DNA of 64,000 nucleotides from Flavimobilis rhizosphaerae (lineage in GTDB: Bacteria; Actinomycetota; Actinomycetes; Actinomycetales; Cellulomonadaceae), in contig NZ_JACZDF010000001.1 in assembly GCF_014852685.1 (NCBI RefSeq), positions 682,001 to 746,000 of the forward strand. Reading direction: 5' to 3'. The position numbers and the translations under genes were made by a program. Of this stretch, positions 47,055-56,446 are shown piece by piece; within the stretch, counting starts at the first letter, position 1; each line of letters begins with the position of its first letter. The notes beneath the pieces were generated by a model. That model ran no database searches. It saw nothing but the letters and a program-made list of their open reading frames with translations, and was not told the DNA's origin.

Positions 47055-48704
47055 ATGAGGACCAGAGCAACAAGAATGTCGCGGTGGAGTGGCGCCGTCG
47101 CCGTCGTGGGAGCGCTCTCGCTCGTCGCGGCGTGCAGCGGCGGGTCCGGCAAGTCCCCGGCAGCAGCGCCCTCGACGAAGCCCGCGGACCAGATCGCGAA
47201 GGCCACCAACCTTCCGGCCTACGTCCCCGTCCAGTACGTCGAGCCCGACTTCCCCGGTGTCGCGGGCTCGACCGCCGGCTTCTCGAAGGTTCCCGAGACC
47301 TTCGTCACTGCGTTCCCCGAGCCGCCCGGCAAGGGCGGGTCCTACACCGCGATGACACCCCTGTGGGGCACGATCCCGCCGACAAAGGGCAACAAGTACT
47401 TCGAGGCAGTCAACGCCGCGATGGGCATCGACCTCACCTTCCAGATCTCCGACGGCAACACCTACGGCGACAAGCTCGCCGCGGTCCTCGCCTCGCCCAA
47501 GGACGTCGCTGACTGGGTAACGATCCCCGGCTGGAACATCCCGCCCCGCTTCGGCCAGGCCGTCGGCACGATCTTCACCGACCTCACGCCCTACCTCGCG
47601 GGCGACAAGGTCAAGGCATACCCCAACCTCGCGAACATCCCCACCGACGCCTGGCGGGCGTGCATGTGGAACGGCAAGCTCTACGGCCTGCCCTTCCCCG
47701 GCGAGCTCATCAACGACGCGACGTTCTACCGCGCGGACCTCCTCCCAGAAGGCACGGAGCTCCCCACCGATGCCGACTCCTACCTCACGTTCCTCGACTC
47801 GCTCACCGACAAGGACGCCAACCGGTGGGCCGCGAACGACCTGTGGATCACAGCGACCCAGCTCTTCGGTGTCGCCCCCAAGTGGAAGCTCGAGGGCGAC
47901 AAGCTCGTCCACCGCGTCGAGACCCAGGAGTACCGCGACGCCCTCGAGTGGATCGCCAAGGTCTACGCCCAGGGCTCGATCCACCCCGACGCGGTCGCCT
48001 CGACCGGCGACGGCAAGGAGCGCTTCGAGAGCGGACAGGTCCTCGTGACCTCCGACGGCCTCGGCGGCTGGCACGAGGCGCTCGGCCGCCAGCTGCCCGT
48101 CAACCCCGACTACGACCAGCAGCCCATGCCCGTCATCGCAGCCGACGGCGGCACCCCGACGCTCTTCAAGGCCGGCGCCGCCGGCATGTGCTCCTACCTC
48201 AAGCAGACCGACAAGCCGGGCGCGATCGAGGAGCTGCTCTCGGCCGCCGACGTCCTCGCCTCGCCGTACGGCACCGAGGAGTTCCAGCTCATCAACCACG
48301 GGGTCGAGGGCGTCCACTACACGCTCGACGAGAACCGCCTCCCCGTCCCGACGGACGAGGCCGCCAAGGAGATGCAGCCGACCTACATCTTCCTCGTCGA
48401 CCCGCCGATCGTGAACGCAAAGGTCCAGTACCCCGGCTACGTCGAGGACTACACCTCGTGGATGGCCGAGGCCGCACCAGCGGTCCAGGAGCCCCTCTTC
48501 TACGGCATGCAGATCACCGAACCGGCGCAGTACGCCTCGATCGGCAAGCCGATCGAGGACCTCGAGAAGGACATCGCACGCGGGCGCAAGACTCTCGCCG
48601 ACCTCGACGCCGCGATCGAGACGTGGCGGAAGTCCGGCGGTGACGAGCTGCGCGCGTTCTATCAGGAGATCCTCGAGCTCCAGAAGGTAGAGGCAGGCAA
48701 GTAA
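47055..48704 (+). CDS. ABC transporter solute-binding lipoprotein (CUT1 family, oligosaccharides)
   Basis: 549 residues from the ATG at 47055, with GGAAGG upstream. Lipoprotein signal: 'RTRATRMSRWSGAVAVVGAL' and lipobox LVAAC, lipidated Cys near residue 27. The mature part is longer (about 520) than simple sugar binders and resembles the LplA/YtcQ group, with 'TYGDKLAAVLASPKDVADWV', 'ACMWNGKLYGLPFPG' and 'RFESGQVLVTSDGLGGWHEA'. It would capture extracellular oligosaccharides for the two permeases that follow. Its TAA overlaps the next ATG. Confidence 0.9.
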   Translation: MRTRATRMSRWSGAVAVVGALSLVAACSGGSGKSPAAAPSTKPADQIAKATNLPAYVPVQYVEPDFPGVAGSTAGFSKVPETFVTAFPEPPGKGGSYTAMTPLWGTIPPTKGNKYFEAVNAAMGIDLTFQISDGNTYGDKLAAVLASPKDVADWVTIPGWNIPPRFGQAVGTIFTDLTPYLAGDKVKAYPNLANIPTDAWRACMWNGKLYGLPFPGELINDATFYRADLLPEGTELPTDADSYLTFLDSLTDKDANRWAANDLWITATQLFGVAPKWKLEGDKLVHRVETQEYRDALEWIAKVYAQGSIHPDAVASTGDGKERFESGQVLVTSDGLGGWHEALGRQLPVNPDYDQQPMPVIAADGGTPTLFKAGAAGMCSYLKQTDKPGAIEELLSAADVLASPYGTEEFQLINHGVEGVHYTLDENRLPVPTDEAAKEMQPTYIFLVDPPIVNAKVQYPGYVEDYTSWMAEAAPAVQEPLFYGMQITEPAQYASIGKPIEDLEKDIARGRKTLADLDAAIETWRKSGGDELRAFYQEILELQKVEAGK

Positions 48705-49729
48705 TGCGTTCGAACGCCGTGGCGGCCCCCACGGGCGCCCCGGCCGCGCACGAGACCCCCGGCCCGGCACAGACGCCGGGCCGGGGGACCCGTCCGGGGG
48801 GCCGCGCCGCACCACGCAAGGTCCCGCTGCGGCTCAGGCTGCGCCGGGACAGGTCGCTCCTGCTCATGTGCTTGCCGGGCGTGCTTCTCCTCGGGCTCTT
48901 CGCGTACGTCCCCATGCTCGGCAACGTCATCGCCTGGCAGGACTACTCACCGTATGTCCCGTTCCGGGACTCGCCCTGGGTCGGCTGGGACAACTTCGTC
49001 CGGGTGCTCGGCAACCCGCTGTTCCTCGACGCCGTCCGCAACACGCTCGCGATCACGGCCTTCCAGCTCGTCTTCTACTTCCCCGTGCCGATCGCGCTCG
49101 CGCTCCTGCTCAACTCCGTCGTCACCCCCTGGGTGCGCACGACGATCCAGTCGATCGTCTACCTGCCCCACTTCTTCTCGTGGGTGCTCGTCGTGACGAT
49201 CTTCCAGCAGCTCCTCGGCGGAGCCGGCCTCGTCAACCGGGTCCTCGCCGAGCGCGGGCTCGAGGGCTTCGACCTCATGACGAACCCCGACACGTTCCTC
49301 GTGCTCATCACCGCACAGTCGGTGTGGAAGGACGCGGGCTGGGGCATCATCATCTTCCTCGCGGCGCTCTCGACCGTCGACCCGGCGCTCCACGAGGCCG
49401 CCGTCATGGACGGCGCCGGAGCGCGGCGACGCCTGTGGCACATCACCCTGCCCGCCCTGCGGCCGACGATCATCCTCCTGCTCATCCTCCGCCTCGGCGA
49501 CTCGCTCACCGTGGGGTTCGAGCAGCTCATCCTCCAGCGCGCCGCGGTCGGCGCGGAGGTGTCCGAGGTCATCGACACCTACGTCTACTACCAGGGCGTC
49601 GTCTACGGTGACTGGTCCTTCGCCGCCGCCGCAGGTCTCGTCAAGGGGCTCGTCTCGCTCGCGCTCGTCCTCGGCGCGAACAAGCTCGCCCACGTCTTCG
49701 GAGAGTCCGGGGTGTACAAGCGCTCATGA
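48704..49729 (+). CDS. ABC transporter permease, LplB/YteP-like (CUT1)
   Basis: 341 residues; ATG shares a base with the preceding stop. A ~50-residue polar Pro/Arg-rich N terminus, then six membrane spans beginning 'LLLMCLPGVLLLGLFAYVPM'. The coupling (EAA) loop reads 'EAAVMDGAGARRRLWHITLPAL', which contacts the ATPase. The short motif 'NVIAWQDYSP' is typical of the LplB group. Stop overlaps the second permease as ATGA. Confidence 0.92.
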   Translation: MRSNAVAAPTGAPAAHETPGPAQTPGRGTRPGGRAAPRKVPLRLRLRRDRSLLLMCLPGVLLLGLFAYVPMLGNVIAWQDYSPYVPFRDSPWVGWDNFVRVLGNPLFLDAVRNTLAITAFQLVFYFPVPIALALLLNSVVTPWVRTTIQSIVYLPHFFSWVLVVTIFQQLLGGAGLVNRVLAERGLEGFDLMTNPDTFLVLITAQSVWKDAGWGIIIFLAALSTVDPALHEAAVMDGAGARRRLWHITLPALRPTIILLLILRLGDSLTVGFEQLILQRAAVGAEVSEVIDTYVYYQGVVYGDWSFAAAAGLVKGLVSLALVLGANKLAHVFGESGVYKRS

Positions 49730-50721
49730 GCATCGACAACGACACCGGCCAGGCCATGTCACGACCCGACGCCGTCCCGTTCCCGGCCCCGCCGCGCGCG
49801 GGCCGGGCACCGCGCCGGCGGCGGCGCTCCCGCCACCGCCCGGTGTGGGAGGGCGTGCCGGGACCCTTCACGCAGGCCGGCAAGGGCATCGCGCTCGCGG
49901 CGATCGTCCTGGCCGTCCTCTTCCCGCTCTACACCGTCGTCCTCACGTCGATCTCGACGCAGGCCGACGTCAACCGCTCGGGCGGCATGGTCGTCGTACC
50001 CGGGCAGATCTCGTTCGCGGCGTACGAGCAGATCCTCTCGGGCGGCATCGTCACGCGCGCCGCGATCGTCTCTGTCGGCGTGACGACGGTCGGCACCCTG
50101 CTGTCGACGATCGTCTCGATCCTCGCCGCCTACGGGCTCTCGCGCCCCGGCTCGGTGCTCCACCGGCCGATCCTCTTCACGTTCCTCATCACGATGTTCT
50201 TCGGTGCGGGCATGATCCCGACCTACCTGCTCGTCTCGGGGCTCGGCCTCATCGACAGCTACTGGTCGCTCATCCTCCCGGGGGCGGTGAGCGCGTTCAA
50301 CGTCCTCATCCTGCGGAACTTCTTCATGGGGGTCGACCAGGCGATCCTCGACGCCGCGCGCATCGACGGCGCGGGGGACTGGCGCGTGCTCGGGCAGATC
50401 GTCGTGCCCATGTCCGGCGCCGCGATCGCGGTCGTCGCCCTGTTCTACGGCGTCGGCTACTTCAACGCGTTCTTCAACGCGATGCTCTACATCAACGACA
50501 ACACGAAGTGGCCGCTCCAGCTCGTGCTGCGCTCCTATGTGCTTCAGGGCGTCGCGCTGCCGGGCGGCGGCGGCACGGCGGACGTCGTCACGGGCGCGGT
50601 CTCGGGCCTGCCCGTGAAGATGGCGATCATGGTCCTCGCGATCCTGCCGATCCTCGCCGTGTACCCGTTCGTGCAGCGGCACTTCACCAAGGGCGTGATC
50701 TTCGGCGCCATCAAGGGCTGA
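49726..50721 (+). CDS. ABC transporter permease, LplC/YtcP-like (CUT1)
   Basis: 331 residues. Six spans after a polar N terminus, starting 'GKGIALAAIVLAVLFPLYTV'. 'NVLILRNFFMGVDQAILDAA' and 'DGAGDWRVLGQIVVPMSGAA' form the EAA region. No ATPase gene is found in the locus, so a shared MsmK/UgpC-type ATPase encoded elsewhere must energise the importer. A strong hairpin terminator follows. Confidence 0.92.
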   Translation: MSIDNDTGQAMSRPDAVPFPAPPRAGRAPRRRRRSRHRPVWEGVPGPFTQAGKGIALAAIVLAVLFPLYTVVLTSISTQADVNRSGGMVVVPGQISFAAYEQILSGGIVTRAAIVSVGVTTVGTLLSTIVSILAAYGLSRPGSVLHRPILFTFLITMFFGAGMIPTYLLVSGLGLIDSYWSLILPGAVSAFNVLILRNFFMGVDQAILDAARIDGAGDWRVLGQIVVPMSGAAIAVVALFYGVGYFNAFFNAMLYINDNTKWPLQLVLRSYVLQGVALPGGGGTADVVTGAVSGLPVKMAIMVLAILPILAVYPFVQRHFTKGVIFGAIKG

Positions 50722-50774
50722 CGGGCGAGTCCCGTCGTCCCGCGCGGTGGTTCCCCCGACCGCCGCACGGGCCA

Positions 50775-50808
50775 CGACGGCCCCGGACCGCGAGGTCCGG
50801 GGCCGTCG
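50775..50808. terminator. Bidirectional terminator between permease and lacI
   Basis: Perfect 15-bp stem (50775-50789 with 50794-50808) and GCGA tetraloop, between two convergent genes ending at 50721 and 50817. Confidence 0.8.
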
Positions 50809-50816
50809 CGCGTCGC

Positions 50817-51821
50817 TCAGCCGAGGGGGCGCGTCGAGCCGCGGTCCGTCAGCGTGGGCGTGAGCAGGCGGGTCTCGGCCGGCTCGTCCCCGTCGACCCG
50901 TGCGAGCACCATGTCGACCGCGACGTGTGCGACGCGCTCGGCGGGGATGTCGAGGCCCGTCACCGGCACGGCCTGCCGTGCGGCGACCTCGGGCGGGCTC
51001 ACCGTGACGACCGAGACGGCCTCGGGGACGGGCCGCCCGCTCGCGACGAGATGCGTGACGACGTGGCCGAGCGCCGCCTCGTTGTGGACGACGACGCCCG
51101 TGATGCGGGGGTCTGCGGCGAAGAGCGCCTCGACGGCCGCGACGGACTGCTCCGGCGAGCCGTCGCAGTCTTGCGCGACGAGGGACGCCCCGGCGGCCTG
51201 CGCGGCGTCCGCGACGCCGCGGTCGAAGCGCACCGCGAACGACGTGCCGCGCTCGCGGACGGCGCCGGGGTGCCCGACGTAGCCCAGCCGACGGTGGCCG
51301 AGGTCGGTGAGGTGTCGGACCGCGGCGCGGCCGGCGGCCTCGAAGTCGAGGTCGACGCACGAGAGCGTGCCTGGTTCCTCGGGCAGGCCGATGAGGACGG
51401 TGGGCTGGCGCAGCCGTGCGAGGGCTTCGAGTCGCTCGTCGTGGGTCTCGACGTCCATGACGACGATCGCGTCGACCATCGAGCCGGCGCCGACGCGCTC
51501 GGCGCCGCGGACGTCGTCCTGCGTGAGCAGGAGGACGTCGTGGTCGTAGTGCCGCGCGCGCAGCACGACGCCCGCGACGAACTGCATGATGACGCCGACG
51601 TCGACGCCTGCCCGCAGCGGTGCCATGAGGGCGATGACGTTCGTGCGGGCGGAGGCGAGGGCGCGCGCACCGGCGTGCGGGCGGTAGCCGAGGCGGTCGA
51701 CCGCCGCCTCGACGCGGGCGCGGGTCGGGGCGGAGATCGTGCGCTTGCCTGAGAGGACGTAGGACACGGTCGAGACGGAGACGCCCGCCTCGCGGGCGAC
51801 GTCAGCGATCGTCACGGACAT
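50817..51821 (-). CDS. LacI-family transcription regulator of the locus
   Basis: 334 residues from the ATG at 51821, with GGAGG upstream. N-terminal helix-turn-helix 'TIADVAREAGVSVSTVSYVL' and hinge 'RPHAGARALAS', followed by a periplasmic-binding-protein-like effector domain ('VIALMAPLRAGVDVGVIMQF', 'VDAIVVMDVET', 'VDLDFEAAGRAAVRHLTDLG'). Expected to leave its operators when a sugar from the substrate binds. The gene overlaps the end of the GH95 gene by 20 bases, so it is read from the GH95 promoter, next to one of its own operators: an autoregulatory layout. Confidence 0.92.
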   Translation of the reverse strand: MSVTIADVAREAGVSVSTVSYVLSGKRTISAPTRARVEAAVDRLGYRPHAGARALASARTNVIALMAPLRAGVDVGVIMQFVAGVVLRARHYDHDVLLLTQDDVRGAERVGAGSMVDAIVVMDVETHDERLEALARLRQPTVLIGLPEEPGTLSCVDLDFEAAGRAAVRHLTDLGHRRLGYVGHPGAVRERGTSFAVRFDRGVADAAQAAGASLVAQDCDGSPEQSVAAVEALFAADPRITGVVVHNEAALGHVVTHLVASGRPVPEAVSVVTVSPPEVAARQAVPVTGLDIPAERVAHVAVDMVLARVDGDEPAETRLLTPTLTDRGSTRPLG

Positions 51822-54261
51822 CGGGGGCCTCCAGCTCCGGGTCGGCGACCGAGAGGTCGGCGTCGAGTGCCACGGTAGCGCCTGCGGGCACGGGCACCGT
51901 GCGGCACGCCCCGTGGTGGCGGACGTGCAGCACGGTGTCGCGGGGGCCGCCGCGGAGCGTCGCGCGCACCAGCCGCCCGGCCTCCCAGACCATGTCGACG
52001 ACGACGCCGCCCGGGACGGCGACCCCGTGGACCTCGCCGTCCGGCCACTGCGACGGGAGTGCGCCGAGGAGGTCGAGCCGTCCGGGGACCGTGCCGACGA
52101 GCATCTCGAGGACGCCTGCCGTGAGCGCGAGGTTGCCGTCGACCTGGAACGGCGGGTGTGCGCTGAGGAGGCTGGGGTAGAGGCCGCCGCGGTGGGCGCC
52201 CGCGTCGTCACGGGCGGGGCGGACGGCGCGCGCGACGTTGGCGGCCGCGGCGTCCGCGCGGCCGAGCCGCGCCTCGAGCGCGGTCCGCCACGCGAGGGCC
52301 CATCCGGTCGACTCACCGCCGCGGTCCTCGAGCGTCCGGGCGGCAGCGGCCGCGAGGTCGGGGCGTGCGACGGTGTCGAGCGTCGCAAAGGGGAAGAGCC
52401 CGACGAGGTGCGTCGTGTGGCGGTGGTGCGGGTCGACGGCGGTGACGTCGGTGCCCCACTCGGCGAGCGTGCCGTCGGGGGCGACTCGCTCGGCGGGCAG
52501 GCGTGCTGTCCGTCGTGCCAGCTCGCCGAGCCACGCGGGCGCGGGGTGCAGGACGTCGGCGCACGCGTCCGTGAGGACGCGCAGGAGGATGCCGTCGGAC
52601 GTGGGGACGGGACCGAGCGCGGCGGGGAGCCCGTCGGGCGCGACGTACGTGTTCTCGGGCGAGGTCGCGGGCCATGGCAGGGGGCGACCGTCCGGTCCGG
52701 GTGCGAGGCGGTCGAGGGCGTACGTGGCGGCGCCCTCGAGCAGCCGGGCGAGGCGGTCGCGCGGGACGGTGCCGGGTGCGAAGGCGTCGAGGCGCCACAG
52801 CTCGCAGACGAGCCACACGCCGCCGAGGTCCCACTGGGCCCACGACGGGTCGCCGTGCCCCGCACCGACGGGGGCTGCGTGGCCCCACGCGTCGGAGTTG
52901 TGGTGGGCGACCCAGCCGCGGGCGCCGTAGAGGGTCCGGGCGGCCTCGGCCCCGGGGCCTGCGGCGATGCGCTCGAGGAGGTCGAGCACCGGCTCGAGCG
53001 ACTCGTCGAGGCGGCCGGGACCCGCGGGCCACAGGGCGGCCTGGAGGTTGACGTTGAGCGTGTAGGCGCTCGACCACGGCCCGGGCAGCTCGGCGTTCCA
53101 CATCCCCTGGAGGTTGGGCGGCAAGCCGCCGGGGCGGCACGACGCCGCGAGCAGATATCTGCCGAGGTGGACGGCGAGGGTGACGAGCGTCGGGCTCGCT
53201 CCCTCCCGCAGCAGCGCGTCGGTCGGCACGGGCTCGGGCGGGGGGCTCCCGAGGCGGAGGGTCGTGCGGTCGTACGTCCCGCCGTGCGCGACGGTGTGCG
53301 CGGCGTGGAGGCGCGCCGCGAGCCGGGCGGCGTCCGTGCCGGCGGCCGTGCGTGCGTGCGCGAGGGCACGGGCGACGGGGTCGGGCTCGGTGCCGGGGGG
53401 CAGCGGGCGCGGCGGCCGGGAGGTCGCGGTCGCGACGACGAGCGTGTGGTGCGTCGCGGGCTCGAGGTCGAGGACGTCACCGTCGGCGCGCGCGAGCGAG
53501 CCTGGGGCGCGGACGACGAGGGCGCTCGTGCGCCCGTCCGGGGCGTGGCGGACGGGTTGTGCGGCGGTCTCGTGGCCGGGGGCGACGTCGACGGGGAGGT
53601 CGCGGACGTCGACGAGCGTCGGGGCGTCGTCGGGTCGTTCGCCACGGGGCGGCAGGGGGCGGGCGGCGTCGTCGTGCGCTCGCAGGAGCGAGGAGGCTCG
53701 CACGCGGAGGCTGACGGGACGGTCGGCGGCGAGGGCGTGGACGAGGAGTCCCGTCGGGAGGTCGACCCAGGTCGCGTGCGCGACGTGTGTGCCGTCGGCC
53801 GCAGTCCAGCGGTGCGTGACTGTCGCGGTGCGGAGGTCGAGCTCGCGGCCGCCGTCGGCCGGTTCCGGGAGCTGGTTGCCGGTGGCGTCGAGCACGTCGA
53901 CCGTGAGGGTCCCGAGGGGGAGGTAGGCCTGGGCCCAGGACGTCTGGAGGTCACGCGCACGGTGTTCGGCTGTGCGGACGTCTCCTGCTGCGAGGGCGGC
54001 GCGGACGTCGGCGAGGTGGCGCGGGTCGCGTGCGCGCGCCGTGGCGAGCGGGTCGGGGTGGGGGCCGGACCAGGCGGTGACGTCGACCACGTCGAGCCGT
54101 TCGCCGCCGGGGGTGCCCCAGCAGGACGCGCCGCGGTGCCCGTTGCCCACGGGGAGCGCCTCGACCCAGCGCCGGGCGGCGGTGCGCAGCGCGACGACGT
54201 GGTGGGCGGCGGGTAGTCCACGGTCCGGTGCATGGGGGATGGGTGAGGGGGTGGGGACCAC
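51802..54261 (-). CDS. GH95 glycosidase, probable alpha-1,2-L-fucosidase
   Basis: 819 residues from the GTG at 54261, with AGGAGA upstream. GH95 features in order: the N-terminal 'RRWVEALPVGNGHRGASCWG' beta-domain, then the (alpha/alpha)6 barrel with 'GGLPPNLQGMWNAELPGPWS', 'TLNVNLQAALWPAGP', and 'GWVAHHNSDAWGHAAP'. 'SPENTYV', 'HHRHTTHLVGLFPF', 'ESTGWALAWRTALEARLGRA' and 'PPFQVDGNLALTAGVLEML' follow. GH95 acts by inversion and removes alpha-1,2-fucose from galactose (some members act on L-galactose). No signal peptide, so it works on imported oligosaccharides. It is transcribed with lacI, divergent from GH42-GH31. Confidence 0.92.
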   Translation of the reverse strand: MVPTPSPIPHAPDRGLPAAHHVVALRTAARRWVEALPVGNGHRGASCWGTPGGERLDVVDVTAWSGPHPDPLATARARDPRHLADVRAALAAGDVRTAEHRARDLQTSWAQAYLPLGTLTVDVLDATGNQLPEPADGGRELDLRTATVTHRWTAADGTHVAHATWVDLPTGLLVHALAADRPVSLRVRASSLLRAHDDAARPLPPRGERPDDAPTLVDVRDLPVDVAPGHETAAQPVRHAPDGRTSALVVRAPGSLARADGDVLDLEPATHHTLVVATATSRPPRPLPPGTEPDPVARALAHARTAAGTDAARLAARLHAAHTVAHGGTYDRTTLRLGSPPPEPVPTDALLREGASPTLVTLAVHLGRYLLAASCRPGGLPPNLQGMWNAELPGPWSSAYTLNVNLQAALWPAGPGRLDESLEPVLDLLERIAAGPGAEAARTLYGARGWVAHHNSDAWGHAAPVGAGHGDPSWAQWDLGGVWLVCELWRLDAFAPGTVPRDRLARLLEGAATYALDRLAPGPDGRPLPWPATSPENTYVAPDGLPAALGPVPTSDGILLRVLTDACADVLHPAPAWLGELARRTARLPAERVAPDGTLAEWGTDVTAVDPHHRHTTHLVGLFPFATLDTVARPDLAAAAARTLEDRGGESTGWALAWRTALEARLGRADAAAANVARAVRPARDDAGAHRGGLYPSLLSAHPPFQVDGNLALTAGVLEMLVGTVPGRLDLLGALPSQWPDGEVHGVAVPGGVVVDMVWEAGRLVRATLRGGPRDTVLHVRHHGACRTVPVPAGATVALDADLSVADPELEAPDVRDDR

Positions 54262-54299
54262 GTCGTCTCCTGTCGAATCGCCTCGAACAGAGCGGTCGG

Positions 54300-54328
54300 A
54301 GCATCGCCCTGGACACCCGTAGTGTCAA
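54300..54328 (-). promoter_or_regulatory. Promoter of the GH95-lacI unit
   Basis: On the minus strand TTGACA (54328-54323), 17-base spacer, GATGCT (54305-54300). The -35 is a perfect match. It interleaves with the plus-strand promoter at 54310-54338. Confidence 0.55.
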
Positions 54329-54338
54329 GCACTACCGT
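54310..54338 (+). promoter_or_regulatory. Promoter of the GH42-GH31 unit
   Basis: TGGACA at 54310-54315, 17-base spacer, TACCGT at 54333-54338. The operator at 54342-54353 lies directly after it, the same geometry as at the importer promoter. Confidence 0.6.
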
Positions 54339-54341
54339 AGG

Positions 54342-54353
54342 CGAAGCGCTTCG
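54342..54353. promoter_or_regulatory. LacI-type operator between GH95 and GH42
   Basis: CGAAGCGCTTCG, a perfect 12-base palindrome and the most symmetric of the four sites in the locus. Confidence 0.7.
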
Positions 54354-54403
54354 ACACCGGCAACGAGCGCTGCCGGAAGTCCGACCTACCGAGGAGACCG
54401 CCG

Positions 54404-56446
54404 ATGACGACGGGCACGCGCCCCCGCGCCACCTGGGCGCGCTCGCTGCGCTACGGCGGCGACTACAACCCCGAGCAGTGGCCCCGCGACGTGTGGGCCC
54501 AGGACGTCCAGCTCATGCAGGAAGCGGGCGTCAACCTCGTCACCGTCGGCGTCTTCTCGTGGTCGACGTACGAGCCCCGGCCCGGCGCGCGCGAGCTCGA
54601 CTGGCTCGAGGACGTCTGCGACCTCCTCGGCGACGCGGGCATCGGAGTCGACCTCGCGACCCCGACCGCCTCGCCCCCGCCGTGGCTCGGGGTCCTCCAC
54701 CCCGAGACGCTCCCCGTCGACGCCGACGGCGTCCGCCTGTCGCCCGGCTCCCGCAACCAGTTCAGCCCGGCCTCGCGCGTCTACCGCGCCCACGCCCTCG
54801 CCATCACGCAGGACGTCGTCGCGCGCATGGCAAGGCACGAGGCCGTCGAGATGTGGCACGTCGGCAACGAGTTCGGCCAGGTGTGCCACGGCGAGGAGTC
54901 GGCGGCCGCCTTCCGTGCCTGGCTCGCCGCGCGCTACAACGACATCGGCACTCTCAACGACGCCTGGGGCACCGCGGTCTGGTCCCAGGGCTACGCGTCC
55001 TTCGACGAGATCGCTCCGCCGCGCCGCGCGCCCTACCACCTCAACCCCGCCCAGGAGCTCGACTGGCGGCGCTACGCCTCCGACCAGCTCCGCAGCCTCT
55101 TCCGCGAGCAGAAGGCCCTCATCCAGAAGCACGACACGATGCGGCCCGTGACGACGAACTTCATGGGGTTCTTCCCCGGCATCGACCCGTGGAGCTGGGC
55201 CGACGACGTCGACCTCGTCGCCGACGACGCCTACCCGGACCCCGCCGACCCGCAGGCCGCCGCCGACGCCGCACTCACGGGCGACCTCGTGCGCGGGCTC
55301 GGTCGCGGCGCGCCGTGGCTCCTCATGGAGTCGGCGACGAGCGCCGTCTCGTGGCGCGAGCACAACCTCCCGAAGACACCGGCACGCTCACGCCGCGACG
55401 CGCTCCAGGCCGTCGCGCACGGTGCCGACGGCGTCCTCTTCTTCCAGTGGCGCGCCGCGCGCACGGGCGCCGAACGCTTCCACTCCGCGATGCTCCCGCA
55501 CGCGGGTGCGGACACACGGCTCCACGCGGGTGTCCGACGCCTCGGCGCCGACCTCGCCCGGCTCGACGCAGTCGTCGGGGAGCGCGTCCCCGCACACGTC
55601 GCGCTCGTCGTCGACTGGCCCTCCCGCTGGGCCGCGTCGACCGTCGCCCGCCCCACCGCGCGGCTCGACGAGCACGAGCGGCTGCGCGCCTGGCACGCGG
55701 CGCTGTGGCGCCGCTCGTACGCGACCGACGTCGTCGCACAGGACGGCGGGCTCGACGGCTACGACCTCGTCCTCGTCCCTCAGCTCCACCTCCTCACACA
55801 GGCCGGGGCGGACGCGCTGCGGCGCGCGCTCGCGCGCGGCGCGACCGTCGTCGTCGGGCCCTTCACGGGCGTGGTCGACCCGACCACGGCCGTGCACGGC
55901 GGCCCGAGCCCCGCCCTCCTGCGCGACCTGCTCGGCGGTGGCGCCGAGGAATGGGTCCCGCTGCCGGACGGCGGAGTCGCGCTCACGCCTGGTCCGGCAT
56001 GGCCGGGCGGTCCCGCGCCGCGCGCCCACACGTTCGGGGAGCTCGTGAGCGTCGACGGCGCCGAGGTGCTCGCGACCGTCACCGAGGGCCACCTCGCCGG
56101 CGCGCCGGCGCTCCTGCGGCGGCCCGTGGGACCGGGCACGCTCTGGTACCACGCGGTCGTCCTCGACGACGACGCGCTCGCCGCGACCCTCCTGGCCGCG
56201 GCGGACGCCGCCGGTGTGGAACCCGTCGTCGCGGACGTGCCCGACGGCGTCGAGGCCGTGCGCCGCGGCCCCGTGACCTTCCTCCTCAACCACGCCGACA
56301 GCCCTCGTGCCCACGCCCTCGCGGCGCCCGCGCACGACCTGCTGTCGGGCCACGACCTCGACGGCGAGATCCTCCTCGCCCCCGACGACGTCCTTGCGCT
56401 CGTCGAGCACCCGCACCCCTCCGAGCGAACGGACCACACCTCATGA
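54404..56446 (+). CDS. GH42 beta-galactosidase
   Basis: 680 residues, ATG with GAGGAG upstream. 'LRYGGDYNPEQWP' and 'AGVNLVTVGVFSWSTYEP' open the barrel. The acid/base is E156 in 'WHVGNEFGQVCHG' and the nucleophile E309 in 'LLMESATSAVSW'. A trimerisation-like domain and a small C-terminal beta domain follow, the full length of GH42 (~670-690). It removes terminal beta-galactose from short substrates in the cytoplasm. Its stop overlaps the GH31 gene as ATGA, so both are made together. Confidence 0.93.
   Translation: MTTGTRPRATWARSLRYGGDYNPEQWPRDVWAQDVQLMQEAGVNLVTVGVFSWSTYEPRPGARELDWLEDVCDLLGDAGIGVDLATPTASPPPWLGVLHPETLPVDADGVRLSPGSRNQFSPASRVYRAHALAITQDVVARMARHEAVEMWHVGNEFGQVCHGEESAAAFRAWLAARYNDIGTLNDAWGTAVWSQGYASFDEIAPPRRAPYHLNPAQELDWRRYASDQLRSLFREQKALIQKHDTMRPVTTNFMGFFPGIDPWSWADDVDLVADDAYPDPADPQAAADAALTGDLVRGLGRGAPWLLMESATSAVSWREHNLPKTPARSRRDALQAVAHGADGVLFFQWRAARTGAERFHSAMLPHAGADTRLHAGVRRLGADLARLDAVVGERVPAHVALVVDWPSRWAASTVARPTARLDEHERLRAWHAALWRRSYATDVVAQDGGLDGYDLVLVPQLHLLTQAGADALRRALARGATVVVGPFTGVVDPTTAVHGGPSPALLRDLLGGGAEEWVPLPDGGVALTPGPAWPGGPAPRAHTFGELVSVDGAEVLATVTEGHLAGAPALLRRPVGPGTLWYHAVVLDDDALAATLLAAADAAGVEPVVADVPDGVEAVRRGPVTFLLNHADSPRAHALAAPAHDLLSGHDLDGEILLAPDDVLALVEHPHPSERTDHTS

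Noticed and set aside
51913-54216. 767-codon plus-strand frame opposite GH95
   Set aside because: Antisense shadow; GH95 motifs are complete on the other strand.
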